Assembly (NCBI RefSeq): GCF_001612685.1
Contig: NZ_BDAY01000034.1
Span: 58,771-122,770, forward strand
Reading direction: 5' to 3'
Source: Nocardia altamirensis NBRC 108246
Lineage (GTDB): Bacteria; Actinomycetota; Actinomycetes; Mycobacteriales; Mycobacteriaceae
DNA: 64,000 bases
In this document: positions 1-8,598 of the stretch, in pieces
How positions within the stretch are numbered: position 1 is the stretch's first letter
How the letters are laid out: every line of letters begins with the position of its first letter
Made by a program: the position numbers and the translations under genes
The notes under the pieces: generated by a model
Told to the model about the DNA's origin: nothing
Seen by the model: the letters and a program-made list of their open reading frames with translations, nothing else
The model's database searches: none

Positions 1-252
1 TCCGCGTTCGCCGAGCTGCCCACCGGGCCCACCTTCGGCCCGCCGATCCCGCCCGATCACACCGCGACCCTGGAGCTGATCAACCGGCCCGACGCATGGA
101 CGGTGCTCTACGCGCAGAGTCCGACCGAGGGACTGGTCGTCCTGCAGCTCGCCGAGGCCAAGCTGCGGATCCCGGTGTCCGCGGTGCTGCGCAGCGACGT
201 CCGCCGCTCCGCCATCCTGACCACGTTGCTGGGCGCGCTGCACCGCACCTGA
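1..252 (+). CDS. C-terminal part of an unidentified protein
   Basis: An open frame enters at base 1 and ends at a TGA at 250-252, giving 83 residues of a C-terminus that finishes with LLGALHRT. The segment has normal high-GC codon use and is followed by a strong hairpin, so it is probably the end of a real gene. I see no signal peptide, membrane segment or diagnostic motif in what is left, and I do not recognise the family. The start lies outside the window. Confidence 0.6.
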   Translation, partial: SAFAELPTGPTFGPPIPPDHTATLELINRPDAWTVLYAQSPTEGLVVLQLAEAKLRIPVSAVLRSDVRRSAILTTLLGALHRT

Positions 253-280
253 GCAGCGCGAAACTCGCTGGTGCGCAACA

Positions 281-318
281 GGCGCACGACCCCGAGCCGA
301 CACTCAGGGTCGTGCGCC
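281..318. terminator. Bidirectional terminator hairpin
   Basis: Perfect 12-bp arms GGCGCACGACCC (281-292) and GGGTCGTGCGCC (307-318) enclose a 14-nt loop. The hairpin lies between the convergent gene ends at 252 (+) and 331 (-), so it probably serves both. Confidence 0.7.
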
Positions 319-330
319 GTCCAATCACGA

Positions 331-1083
331 CTACGCGTTCTCGCGAGCGAAACTGCGGGCGCCGATCACCATCAGCAGTACGGCAAGCACCGCCGTGACG
401 CCGGAGCCGATATAGACATCGGCGACGCCGTAGTCGCCACGGAACAACGCGCGGGCGGCATCGACGGTGTACGAGAACGGGTTTGCCTTGGCGAGGTCAC
501 GCAACCAGGTCGGCCCGACGCTCATCGGCAGCAGAATTCCCGACAGCAACATGACCGGCAGCGTGACGCTGTTGAGCACCGACGCCAGCGTGCCCTCCGC
601 CTTGGCCCACAACCCGAGCGCATACGACGCCGAAGCGAGACCGGCCGCCATCACCGCGATCAGCAGCACCGAGAGCACCAACCCCAGTGGGGCAGGCCGC
701 AATCCGAACGCGAGCACGGCGACCCCGACCAGCACGAGTGCCTGCACGATCAAGACGGACATATCCTTGAGCACCCGCCCGAGCAGCAGCGCACCCCGAT
801 CGGCGGGCGTAACCCGTTGCCGCTCGACGACTCCCGAGCGGACCTCGACCACGATGGCGAATCCCGCGTACAGCGCACCGGTCATTCCGGTCATGATGAC
901 CAGCGCCGGGGTCAGCACCTTCCACGGATCCGTGCCCGCAGGCGCGATTCCCTTGAACAGCGGGCCGAACAGCACCAGATACAGCACCGGCTGGGACAGG
1001 CCGATCATCACCCAGGTCGGGTTGCGCAGGTTCGTGCGCAGCTGCGACCAGAAGATCAGTCCGGTCTCTCGGAGGAACCTCAT
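331..1083 (-). CDS. ABC-2 type exporter permease, DrrB-like
   Basis: 250-residue integral membrane protein, the usual size for a DrrB/NodJ-type ABC-2 permease. About six hydrophobic segments can be seen, near residues 25-45, 60-80, 105-125, 135-157, 168-190 and 222-243. A polar stretch before the third segment (EVRSGVVERQRVTPADRGALLLGR) resembles the amphipathic coupling region of the family. The ATG overlaps the end of the upstream ATPase by 4 nt, so the two are translationally coupled subunits of one exporter. The substrate cannot be read from sequence. The PadR regulator just upstream suggests a drug-like or lipophilic compound. The family is secure; the substrate is inference. Confidence 0.88.
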   Translation of the reverse strand: MRFLRETGLIFWSQLRTNLRNPTWVMIGLSQPVLYLVLFGPLFKGIAPAGTDPWKVLTPALVIMTGMTGALYAGFAIVVEVRSGVVERQRVTPADRGALLLGRVLKDMSVLIVQALVLVGVAVLAFGLRPAPLGLVLSVLLIAVMAAGLASASYALGLWAKAEGTLASVLNSVTLPVMLLSGILLPMSVGPTWLRDLAKANPFSYTVDAARALFRGDYGVADVYIGSGVTAVLAVLLMVIGARSFARENA

Positions 1084-2096
1084 GCCCGATCTCCTTCGCG
1101 CAGTGAACGTCCGGTGATGGTGAGGAAGACATCGTCGAGGCTCGGTCGCTTGACGGTCAGCGCACCGGGTGCGATGCCACGCTCGTCCAGCGCCCGCAGC
1201 AGCGGCACCACCGCGGCGTCACCGCGCTCGACGGTCAAGTGCACCACCACATTTCCCGGATGCTCCGCGCCGTCGGAGCGCAGGCCGGAACGGACCGTCA
1301 GCACGTCCTCGGCCACCGCCAGCGCGAGATCCGCTTGGCCCTCGGCGATTTCGAGGCTGACGACGTCGCCGGCGATGCGGCGTTTCAGTTCCTCGGGGGT
1401 GCCCTCGGCGACGATGCCGCCGTGATCCATCACCAGCACGCGGTCGCACAGCGCGTCGGCCTCTTCCAGATAGTGGGTGGTGAGCACGATCGTCGTCCCC
1501 CGATCCCGCAGCCTGCGAATGTGTTCCCACAGGTTGGCCCTGCTCTGCGGATCGAGCCCGGTGGTCGGCTCGTCCAGATAGATGAGCTCCGGCCCGTGCA
1601 CGAGACCGAGCGCGATGTCGACGCGTCGCCGCTGGCCGCCGGAGAGCTCGGCGCACTTGCGTCCACCGAGCCCGTCCAGCTCTAGCACCGCGAGCAGCTC
1701 CTCGGCGTTGGCGATCGCCTGCGCCTTGCCGAGTCCGAAAAGTCTTGCCTGCAGCACCAATTCGTCCATGACCAGTTCGAGGTCGTTGGTGGTGTGGCCC
1801 TGTGCGACATAGCCGATACGCGCACGGACGGTCCGCGATTCGGTGCGCAGGTCCGCGCCGGAAATGGTTGCCTCGCCCGCGGTCGGCGCGATCAGCGTGC
1901 TGATCATCCGCAGCGTGGTGGTCTTGCCCGCGCCGTTCGGGCCTAGGAGACCGAGGATCTCGCCGTCGTACACGGCGAAATCGACCCCCTTGACCGCCGC
2001 TACGGGACCGGTTCTGGTTTTGAAGGTTCGGGCAAGCCCATGCACCTCGATGACCGCTGTGCGTGTGCGGCCACGAACGGTGTCGATCGTTTCCAC
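1080..2096 (-). CDS. ABC exporter ATP-binding protein, DrrA-like
   Basis: 338-residue nucleotide-binding subunit that powers the permease at 331-1083. Walker A GPNGAGKT lies near residues 52-59, the signature LSGGQRRR at 151-158 and Walker B LIYLDEP at 171-177, followed by the switch His in LTTHYLEEAD. The C-terminal ~90 residues end in LKRPSLDDVFLTITG, the tail typical of the DrrA/DUF4162 group. The start used is GTG 2096 without an obvious Shine-Dalgarno site, so translation may begin slightly downstream. It follows the PadR gene by 67 nt, a gap that holds a palindrome, so autoregulated drug-responsive expression is likely, as in PadR/LmrR-type systems. Confidence 0.9.
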   Translation of the reverse strand: METIDTVRGRTRTAVIEVHGLARTFKTRTGPVAAVKGVDFAVYDGEILGLLGPNGAGKTTTLRMISTLIAPTAGEATISGADLRTESRTVRARIGYVAQGHTTNDLELVMDELVLQARLFGLGKAQAIANAEELLAVLELDGLGGRKCAELSGGQRRRVDIALGLVHGPELIYLDEPTTGLDPQSRANLWEHIRRLRDRGTTIVLTTHYLEEADALCDRVLVMDHGGIVAEGTPEELKRRIAGDVVSLEIAEGQADLALAVAEDVLTVRSGLRSDGAEHPGNVVVHLTVERGDAAVVPLLRALDERGIAPGALTVKRPSLDDVFLTITGRSLREGDRA

Positions 2097-2123
2097 ACCG
2101 ATTACGGTAGGAACAATCGACTA

Positions 2124-2143
2124 AATAGTCAAGCTTTACTATT
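2124..2143. promoter_or_regulatory. Candidate PadR operator
   Basis: AATAGTCAAGCTTTACTATT is an imperfect 20-bp palindrome (one symmetric pair fails) in the only AT-rich patch between the PadR gene and the ATPase gene. PadR regulators bind dyads of this size in their own operons. It could control an internal promoter for the exporter or act as a roadblock. Binding is inferred. Confidence 0.45.
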
Positions 2144-2163
2144 CACGCTTGATCATGCACGGC

Positions 2164-2784
2164 TCATGCCATGCCCGGCTCCCAGGTATTCATCCGCTGG
2201 AACTGGCCGTCCCACACGTCGAGCTCGCCGGTTTCGATGCGCTCCAACGTCTTTCGTGACCAGTCCAGATCAGCCCTGGTGTGTGCGACAGCAAGGCCCA
2301 TCGCATCGGCGACGTGATACGGCTCGGACTCGGCGGGATCGCCGCTACCCGCCAGGATCCGCGCGATCTCGCGCTCGGCGAAGACGAGCTCGGCCTCGAA
2401 CTTGAGGATCCGACTGCGCAGCGCGGCGATGACGTCATCACGCGGCACCGCCGGAAACAACGCAACCGCAGCGAAATACGGGTACTTCGGCTGCTCGGCA
2501 GAGAACAACGCCGAACGCACCATTTCACCGAACTCCTTCTCCCCCTCGGAGGTGAGCCGATAGGTGGTGCGCTCCGGCCGAGCCCCCTCCTGCCCAACCC
2601 CTTCCACCGCGATAAGCCCGTCGCGCTGCAGCGTGTTCAGCGCGCCGTAGACCGAACCCGGCTTCACATTCGCCCAATCGTCCGCATGCCAGGACAACAA
2701 CTCACGCCGAACGTCGTATCCGTGCACCGGTTGCAGCAAGCGGACGATGTAGAGCACCAGCATCCGAGTAGTGGGAACAGCCAT
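2164..2784 (-). CDS. PadR-family transcriptional regulator
   Basis: 206 residues. The N-terminal winged helix-turn-helix (residues 1-90) carries the PadR hallmark pattern HGYDVRRELL..W....PGSVYGALNTLQRDGLI and then a wing with RTTYRLTSEGEKEF. The C-terminal half (about 100-185) fits the coiled dimerisation helices of the Vir_act_alpha_C type, with paired charged helices and several Trp/Tyr that could line a ligand pocket. It is the first gene of a minus-strand unit with the DrrAB-like exporter. The expected role is a repressor relieved by the exported compound. The ATG start lies at 2782-2784. Confidence 0.9.
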   Translation of the reverse strand: MAVPTTRMLVLYIVRLLQPVHGYDVRRELLSWHADDWANVKPGSVYGALNTLQRDGLIAVEGVGQEGARPERTTYRLTSEGEKEFGEMVRSALFSAEQPKYPYFAAVALFPAVPRDDVIAALRSRILKFEAELVFAEREIARILAGSGDPAESEPYHVADAMGLAVAHTRADLDWSRKTLERIETGELDVWDGQFQRMNTWEPGMA

Positions 2785-2860
2785 AATCGCAGGCTATCGC
2801 ACCTGCGACACCCTTTCGGATCACGTTCCCGCACAGCCCGTTCCACCCAGGAAACGCGAA

Positions 2861-2890
2861 AGGGCCCCGGGTAGCTACCCGGGGCCCTTC
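2861..2890 (-). terminator. Terminator of etfBA
   Basis: Perfect 30-bp palindrome: 14-bp arms beginning AAGGGCCCCGGGTA around a GC centre, starting 11 bp beyond the etfA stop codon on the minus strand. It isolates etfBA from the PadR operon that follows. Confidence 0.8.
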
Positions 2891-2901
2891 GCTGAAACAG
2901 A

Positions 2902-3858
2902 TCAGCCCTTGTGGGCCTTGACTGCTTCGGTCAGCTGCGGGGCGACGTTGAACAGGTCGCCGACGATGCCGTAGTCCGCGATCTCGAAGATCGGGGCCTC
3001 TTCGTCCTTGTTGACCGCGACGATGGTCTTCGAGGTCTGCATGCCTGCCCGGTGCTGGATCGCGCCGGAGATGCCGAGGGCGATGTACAGCTGCGGCGAG
3101 ACCGTCTTGCCGGTCTGGCCGACCTGGAACTGGCCGGGGTAGTAGCCGGAGTCGACGGCGGCACGCGAGGCGCCGACGGCGGCACCGAGCGAGTCGGCCA
3201 GCGCCTCGACGACCGCGAAGTTGTCGGCGGAACCGACACCGCGACCACCGGAGACGACGATGGTCGCCTCGGTGAGCTCCGGACGGTCACCGGCGACGAC
3301 CGGCTCCCGCGAGGTCACCTTGACGACGCCGTCTTCCTGCGCCGGGACCTCGACGGTGACCTTCTCGCCCGCACCGGCCTGCGCGGACGCCTCGATGGCG
3401 CCGGGGCGGACCGAGATCACCGGCACGTCGCCGGTGGCCTTCGCATCGACGGTGAACGCGCCACCGAAGATGGAGTGCACGGCGGTGCCGTCGGACTTCA
3501 CGTCGATGACGTCGATCAGCAGGCCGGAACCGATGCGGGCGGCCAGGCGACCCGACACCTCCTTGCCTTCGGCGGACGCGGCGACGATGACGGCGGCAGG
3601 GGAAACCTGCTCGGTCAGCGCGGCGAGCACGTCGACCTTCGGGGTCACCAGGAAGTTCTCCACATCGTCGGACTCGGCGATGTAGATCTTCGCGGCGCCT
3701 GCCGCGGCGAGCGCGTCGGCCAGCTTCTCGCCGGTGCCCGCGGTGCCGAGCACGACGGCGGCGGGCTCGCCCAGGTTGCGGGCGGCGGTGAGGAGCTCGG
3801 TGCTGACCTTCTTGATCGCACCGTCGGCGTGCTCAACGAGCACAAGTACTTCAGCCAT
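2902..3858 (-). CDS. etfA: Electron transfer flavoprotein alpha subunit
   Basis: 318 residues, the normal length for EtfA. The N-terminal ETF alpha/beta domain (about 1-185) is followed by the conserved C-terminal FAD-binding domain, seen as GGRGVGSADNF, the stretch with SRAAVDSGYYP, QVGQTGKTVSP and IALGISGAIQHRAGM, and ending with NKDEEAPIFEIADYGIVGD. With EtfB it takes electrons from acyl-CoA and other flavin dehydrogenases in the cytoplasm and passes them to the membrane quinone pool via ETF-quinone oxidoreductase. It lies 36 nt after etfB with a clear AGGAGA site 8 nt before the ATG, and a hairpin terminates the unit. Equivalent to Rv3028c (fixB) by position and sequence. Confidence 0.96.
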   Translation of the reverse strand: MAEVLVLVEHADGAIKKVSTELLTAARNLGEPAAVVLGTAGTGEKLADALAAAGAAKIYIAESDDVENFLVTPKVDVLAALTEQVSPAAVIVAASAEGKEVSGRLAARIGSGLLIDVIDVKSDGTAVHSIFGGAFTVDAKATGDVPVISVRPGAIEASAQAGAGEKVTVEVPAQEDGVVKVTSREPVVAGDRPELTEATIVVSGGRGVGSADNFAVVEALADSLGAAVGASRAAVDSGYYPGQFQVGQTGKTVSPQLYIALGISGAIQHRAGMQTSKTIVAVNKDEEAPIFEIADYGIVGDLFNVAPQLTEAVKAHKG

Positions 3859-3894
3859 TTGTGTTCTCTCCTAAGCAGTCTCGAAGGGGCGGGA

Positions 3895-4680
3895 TCAGAT
3901 GATCTTCTGACCGACGAGATACTGGGCGATCTTGGTGCCGCCGTCGCCTTCGTCCGCGATCTTCTCGCCTGCGGTACGCGGCGGCTTCGGGGTGGCGCCG
4001 GTGACGGCGGTGCCCGCGTTCGCGACACCGACGGTCGACGGGTCGACGCCGAGGTCGGCCAGCGTGAAGGTCTGCACTTCCTTCTTCTTCGCGGCCATGA
4101 TGCCCTTGAAGGACGGGAAGCGCGGCTCGTTGATCTTCTCGGTGACGCTGACGATGGCCGGGAGGGTGGCCTCCAGCTTGAACACGCCGTCGTCGGTCTC
4201 GCGCTCGCCGGTGATCTTGTCGCCGTCGACCGTGAGCTTGCGCAGGTGCGTCAGCTGCGGCAGGCCGAGGTACTCGGCGATGATGGCGGGCACCGCGCCT
4301 GCGCGACCGTCGGTCGCCTCGTTGCCAGCGATGACCAGTTCCACGCCTTCGACCTGGCCGAGCGCGCTCGCCAGCACCCAGGCGGTCTGCACGGCGTCGG
4401 AGCCGTGGATCGCCGGGTCGTTGATGTGGATGGCCTTGTCGGCGCCCATGGACAGCGCCTTGCGGATGGCCTCGGTGGCCCGGTCCGGTCCGGCGGCCAG
4501 CACGGTGACCTCGCCGCCCTGTGCCTCCTTGATCAGCAGCGCTTCTTCGACGGCGCGCTCGTTGATCTCGTCGAGGACGGCGTCGGCGGCTTCGCGATCG
4601 AGGGTGTAGTCACCGTCGGTCAGCTTGCGCTCGGACCAGGTGTCGGGAACCTGCTTGATGAGTACGACGATGTTCGGCAT
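3895..4680 (-). CDS. etfB: Electron transfer flavoprotein beta subunit
   Basis: 261 residues from the ATG at 4678-4680, which has AGGAGG about 11 nt upstream and gives the expected MPNIVVLIKQVPDT start. An in-frame start 48 nt upstream would add a basic non-homologous tail and was rejected. ETF beta features include the AMP-binding region with GADKAIHINDPAIHGSDAVQTA, VIAGNEATDGRAGAVPAIIAEYLGLP, and the C-terminal recognition-loop region before RFPSFKGIMAAKKKE. It forms the FAD-containing heterodimer with EtfA. It is the first gene of the operon and divergent from the methyltransferase at 4905. A palindrome in the shared upstream region may control it. Confidence 0.96.
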   Translation of the reverse strand: MPNIVVLIKQVPDTWSERKLTDGDYTLDREAADAVLDEINERAVEEALLIKEAQGGEVTVLAAGPDRATEAIRKALSMGADKAIHINDPAIHGSDAVQTAWVLASALGQVEGVELVIAGNEATDGRAGAVPAIIAEYLGLPQLTHLRKLTVDGDKITGERETDDGVFKLEATLPAIVSVTEKINEPRFPSFKGIMAAKKKEVQTFTLADLGVDPSTVGVANAGTAVTGATPKPPRTAGEKIADEGDGGTKIAQYLVGQKII

Positions 4681-4782
4681 CGGTCTTCGTCGACCTCCTG
4701 TTCTGGTTACACGTGTGGGTGGTCGCACGAGCGGGGGCCGTACGTCCGGGTGAGTAGCTCAGGGCGTGACACTACCCTACGT

Positions 4783-4804
4783 TAAGTTACTCGTGGGTAA
4801 CTTA
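4783..4804. promoter_or_regulatory. Palindromic operator upstream of etfB
   Basis: Perfect 8-bp arms TAAGTTAC (4783-4790) and GTAACTTA (4797-4804) flank a 6-bp centre. It lies about 100 bp upstream of the etfB start and 100 bp upstream of the divergent methyltransferase. The size and symmetry fit a TetR-type repressor; etfBA serves beta-oxidation, so a fatty-acid regulator is a plausible binder. That identification is inference. Confidence 0.5.
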
Positions 4805-4904
4805 GCGGCTTCTCTCTCACAACGCCAGTCCCGGCGATATGGTGCGCCGGTCCGCAGGCCGGGTGCGAGTGTCTCGCAATGGGCCTACCAGTAACGTCGG
4901 AATG

Positions 4905-5723
4905 ATGAGCGAGGCTGTGATCCCTGCCGCAGTGGACGATCCGACGGGTCGGTCCGGCGCATCCGACGCGACCGATGGCACGGTCGAGCCGCTGCCGTTG
5001 ACCGGCGAGCGCACCGTCCCCGGCATCGCCGAGGAGAACTACTGGTTCCGCAGGCACGAGATCGCCTATGCCCGACTGCTCGGCCACTGCGCCGGAAAGA
5101 CCGTACTGGAAGCCGGATCCGGCGAGGGCTATGGCGCCGACATGATCGCAGGCGTCGCCACCAAAGTCACCGGCGTCGACTACGACGCGGGTGCGGTCGA
5201 GCACGTGCGGGCCCGCTACCCGCGAGTGGAGATGATCCAGGGCAACCTCGCCGCGCTGCCGCTCGACGACGCCTCGGTCGACGTCGTCGTCAATTTCCAA
5301 GTGATCGAACATCTTTGGGACCAAGGCCAGTTCCTCCTGGAGTGCCTGCGGGTCTTGCGTCCCGGCGGCAAGCTGCTGATCAGCACGCCCAACCGGATCA
5401 CCTTCTCCCCCGGCCGCGATACCCCGCTCAACCCGTTCCACACCCGCGAACTGAACGCGGCCGAATTGACCGAGCTGCTGGTCGAAGCCGGTTTCGAGGT
5501 CGCGGAAATGATCGGTGTCCACCACGGCCCCGGACTGCGGGCATTGGATGCCAAGCACGGCGGATCGTTCATCGACGCACAGATCGAACGCGCGTTGGCC
5601 GGTGAGCCGTGGCCCGCCGAGCTGACCGCCGACGTCGCGGCGGTCACCATCGACGACTTCGTGCTGATCGCCGACGACATCGATGCGAGCCTCGACCTGG
5701 TCGCCATCGCGGTGAAGCCTTGA
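4905..5723 (+). CDS. Class I SAM-dependent methyltransferase, Rv3030-like
   Basis: 272 residues from ATG 4905 (an adjacent ATG at 4902 is equally possible). The Rossmann SAM site is VLEAGSGEGYGADMIAG near residue 70, followed by the acidic VTGVDYDAG strand, VVNFQVIEHLWDQ and LRVLRPGGKLLISTPN, which are classic class I motifs. It is the first of three overlapping genes with a GH57 branching enzyme and a GT4 transferase, the same trio as Rv3030-Rv3031-Rv3032. Those genes are assigned to methylglucose lipopolysaccharide biosynthesis in mycobacteria, so O-methylation of glucosyl residues is the likely role. The sugar position methylated is not readable here. Confidence 0.85.
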   Translation: MSEAVIPAAVDDPTGRSGASDATDGTVEPLPLTGERTVPGIAEENYWFRRHEIAYARLLGHCAGKTVLEAGSGEGYGADMIAGVATKVTGVDYDAGAVEHVRARYPRVEMIQGNLAALPLDDASVDVVVNFQVIEHLWDQGQFLLECLRVLRPGGKLLISTPNRITFSPGRDTPLNPFHTRELNAAELTELLVEAGFEVAEMIGVHHGPGLRALDAKHGGSFIDAQIERALAGEPWPAELTADVAAVTIDDFVLIADDIDASLDLVAIAVKP

Positions 5724-7327
5724 GCGACAAGGCTGTTCCCGGCCAGTTCACCCTGGTTCTGCACTCCCATCTGCCCTGGCTCGCGCACCACGGCCGCTGG
5801 CCGGTCGGCGAGGAATGGCTCTACCAGTCCTGGGCGGCGTCCTACCTCCCGGTCGCCGAGGTGCTGAGAACGCTTGCCGCCGAAGGCCGTTCGCATCTGC
5901 TCAGCCTCGGCATCACGCCGGTGCTCGCGGCCCAGCTCGACGACCCGCACTCGCTGGCCGGGATGCATCACTGGCTCGGCAACTGGCAGCTGCGCGCCGA
6001 CGAAGCAGCGATGAACGGCAACCTCACCCTCGGCAGGCACGAACATCGGCTGGCCGCAGCGGCTTTGGCGGACTTCGAGCAGCGCTGGCGGCACGGCGCC
6101 GCGCCGGTCTGGCGCGAACTCGTCGACGCCGACACCATCGAACTGCTCGGCGGCCCGCTCGCCCATCCGTTCCAGCCGCTGCTCGACCCGCGGCTGCGCC
6201 AGTTCCAGCTCACCGAGGGACTGGACGACGCACAGCACCGCTGGGGTCACACGCCCACCGGCATCTGGGCGCCGGAATGCGGCTACACCCCCGGCATGGA
6301 AATCGGCTATGCCGCGGCGGGTGTGAGCCATTTCATGGTCGACGGACCCGCGCTGCGCGGCGACAGCACCCTCGGGCGGCCGGTGCGCGAGTCCGATGTC
6401 GTCGCCTTCGGACGCGACCTGCACGTCAGCTATCGGGTCTGGTCGCCGAAATCCGGCTACCCCGGCCAGAGCGCCTACCGTGACTTTCATCACTACGACC
6501 ACGCAACCGGTCTCAAGCCCGCGCGTGTCACCGGCAAGACCGTCGCCGGTCCGGACAAGGCGCCCTACGACCCGGAGCTGGCGGCCGCCGCGGTGCTGCG
6601 CGATGTCGACGACTTCGTCGCGACGGTGCGCGAGCGACTGATCAGCGAATCCGAGCGGATCGGCAGGCCTGCGCTGGTGGTCGCCGCGTTCGACACCGAA
6701 TTGTTCGGTCACTGGTGGCACGAGGGCCCGCAATGGTTGGCCCAGGTGTTGCGGGCACTGCCCGAGGCTGGCATCACCGTCGGCACCCTGGCCGACGCAC
6801 GCGAACGCGGCTACGTGGGCACACCGGTGCCGTTGGCCGACTCGTCGTGGGGGTCGGGCAAGGACTGGCGGGTCTGGGCCGGCGACCAGGTGCGCGACCT
6901 CGTCGAACTGAACGACGACATCGTGCGGCTGACCCTCGACACGATCGACAAGATGCGCGCCGCCGACGGCGGGCCCGCGCTGCGCGACCACGTCGCCGAC
7001 CAGTTGCTGCGCGAGGCCATCCTCACCGTGTCCAGTGACTGGGCCTTCATGGTCAGCAAGGACTCCGCGGCGGGCTACGCTCGCGACCGGGCGCACCGGC
7101 ACGCGCACGCGGTACGCGAGATCGCGGCCGCCGTCGGAGCGGGCCAAGTCGCCAAAGCACAACAGTTGGCGGCAGGATGGGGGTCAGCTGACGGACTCTT
7201 CCCCGGCGTCGACGCACGCAGGCTCGCGCGTGCCGGGTCCGGAGGAAGCTTTGCGGCGGCATCCCCGCCTGACGCCGCACCAGGATCGGACCCCGCTCTA
7301 CGGTCCACCGCAGAAGGACATGCATGA
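5720..7327 (+). CDS. GH57-family 1,4-alpha-glucan branching enzyme, Rv3031-like
   Basis: 535 residues from TTG 5720, whose bases overlap the preceding stop (TTGA); upstream starts would run deep into the methyltransferase gene. GH57 regions are visible: HSHLPWL near the N-terminus, GIWAPECGY containing the probable nucleophile Glu, and AAFDTELFGHWWHEG containing the acid/base Asp, then a helical C-terminal domain with DSSWGSGKDWRVW. The length fits actinobacterial GH57 branching enzymes, which make alpha-1,6 branches in alpha-1,4-glucans. The gene is coupled at both ends (4-nt overlaps) to the methyltransferase and to the GT4 transferase, so the three probably act on one polysaccharide, MGLP or related glucan. 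Confidence 0.9.
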   Translation: MSDKAVPGQFTLVLHSHLPWLAHHGRWPVGEEWLYQSWAASYLPVAEVLRTLAAEGRSHLLSLGITPVLAAQLDDPHSLAGMHHWLGNWQLRADEAAMNGNLTLGRHEHRLAAAALADFEQRWRHGAAPVWRELVDADTIELLGGPLAHPFQPLLDPRLRQFQLTEGLDDAQHRWGHTPTGIWAPECGYTPGMEIGYAAAGVSHFMVDGPALRGDSTLGRPVRESDVVAFGRDLHVSYRVWSPKSGYPGQSAYRDFHHYDHATGLKPARVTGKTVAGPDKAPYDPELAAAAVLRDVDDFVATVRERLISESERIGRPALVVAAFDTELFGHWWHEGPQWLAQVLRALPEAGITVGTLADARERGYVGTPVPLADSSWGSGKDWRVWAGDQVRDLVELNDDIVRLTLDTIDKMRAADGGPALRDHVADQLLREAILTVSSDWAFMVSKDSAAGYARDRAHRHAHAVREIAAAVGAGQVAKAQQLAAGWGSADGLFPGVDARRLARAGSGGSFAAASPPDAAPGSDPALRSTAEGHA

Positions 7328-8577
7328 AGATTTTGATGGTGTCGTGGGAGTACCCGCCGGTCGTGGTCGGCGGGCTGGGCAGGCACGTACATCACCTGGC
7401 CACCGAGCTGGCCGTGGCGGGCCACGAGGTGGTCGTGCTGGCCCGTCGCCCCTCCGGCACCGACTCCTCGACCCATCCCACCCACTCCTTCATCGCGGAG
7501 GGCGTGCTGGTGGTCGCGGTCGCGGAGGATCCGCCGGTCTTCGATTTCGGCGAGGACATGCTGGCCTGGACGCTGGCCATGGGCCACGCCATGGTGCGGG
7601 CGGGCATTGCGCTCGGCAAGCCAGGCATCGGTGACGGCTGGGTGCCGGACGTGGTGCACGCGCACGACTGGCTGGTCGCCCATCCCGGCATCGCACTGGC
7701 CGAGTACTACGACGTGCCGCTGGTGTCGACGATCCACGCCACCGAGGCGGGCAGGCACAGCGGCTGGGTCGCCGGCAAGGTCAACCGGCAGGTGCATTCG
7801 GTCGAGTGGTGGCTCGCCAACGAATCCGACGCGCTGATCACCTGCTCGGGCTCGATGCAGGACGAGGTGGAGCGGCTCTACGGGCCGGAGCGGGTGCCGA
7901 TGACGGTGATCCGCAACGGAATCGACGTGGGCGCCTGGACTTTTCGGCCGCGCTCGCCGCGCACCGGCCCGCCGCGGCTGCTGTATGTCGGCAGGCTCGA
8001 ATACGAAAAGGGTGTGCAGGACGCGATCGCCGCGCTGCCACGCATCCGCCGCGCCCATCCAGGCACCACGCTCACCATCGCCGGTGTCGGCACGCAGTTC
8101 GAGTGGCTGCGCGAGCGGGCCAGGGTGCATCGGGTGGCCCGCGCGGTGAACTTCGCAGGCCAGCTCGATCACGACGAACTGCTCGGCTGGCTGCACGGCG
8201 CCGACGCCATCGTGCTGCCGAGCCGCTATGAGCCCTTCGGCATCGTCGCGCTGGAGGCGGCCGCCGCGGGCACCCCGTTGATCACCTCGACCGCGGGCGG
8301 ACTCGGCGAAGCGGTGATCGACGGCGTCACCGGCGCCTCCTTCGCCCCCGCCGACGTCGACGGCCTCGTCGAGGCGGCCCGTGCGACCCTCGACGATCCG
8401 GCCGCGGCCCAGGATCGCGCCTACGCCGCGCGCGAACGCCTCACCGCCGACTTCGCCTGGGACGTGGTCGCCGCCGAAACCGCTCAGGTCTATCACTCCG
8501 CCAAGCGCCGCGTGCGCAACCCGCTCGGCCGCCCCAACATCGTCGAACGCCCGCTGCCGGAGCGAGATCCCAAGTAG
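7324..8577 (+). CDS. GT4-family alpha-glucosyltransferase, Rv3032-like
   Basis: 417 residues. GT-B fold: the N-terminal donor loop MVSWEYPPVVVGGLGRHVHHLA, HDWLVAHPG, and the C-terminal nucleotide-sugar region LYVGRLEYEKGVQDAI followed by the EX7E motif in SRYEPFGIVALEAAAAGTP. These are the hallmarks of the glycogen-synthase-like GT4 branch. Rv3032, its positional counterpart, is reported to elongate alpha-1,4-glucan chains for MGLP and glycogen. The ATG overlaps the GH57 stop (ATGA). Its end converges with the DUF1697 gene, only 21 bp apart with no hairpin between them. Confidence 0.9.
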   Translation: MKILMVSWEYPPVVVGGLGRHVHHLATELAVAGHEVVVLARRPSGTDSSTHPTHSFIAEGVLVVAVAEDPPVFDFGEDMLAWTLAMGHAMVRAGIALGKPGIGDGWVPDVVHAHDWLVAHPGIALAEYYDVPLVSTIHATEAGRHSGWVAGKVNRQVHSVEWWLANESDALITCSGSMQDEVERLYGPERVPMTVIRNGIDVGAWTFRPRSPRTGPPRLLYVGRLEYEKGVQDAIAALPRIRRAHPGTTLTIAGVGTQFEWLRERARVHRVARAVNFAGQLDHDELLGWLHGADAIVLPSRYEPFGIVALEAAAAGTPLITSTAGGLGEAVIDGVTGASFAPADVDGLVEAARATLDDPAAAQDRAYAARERLTADFAWDVVAAETAQVYHSAKRRVRNPLGRPNIVERPLPERDPK

Positions 8578-8598
8578 GACAGCCGTTTCCGGCCGAAG

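Noticed and set aside
271..1425. A 384-codon plus-strand frame across the PadR-linked exporter genes
   Set aside because: It is antisense to clear ABC transporter genes and its product is compositionally biased.
2911..4785. A 624-codon plus-strand frame opposite etfBA
   Set aside because: It is the shadow of two well-conserved genes and its product has no motif.
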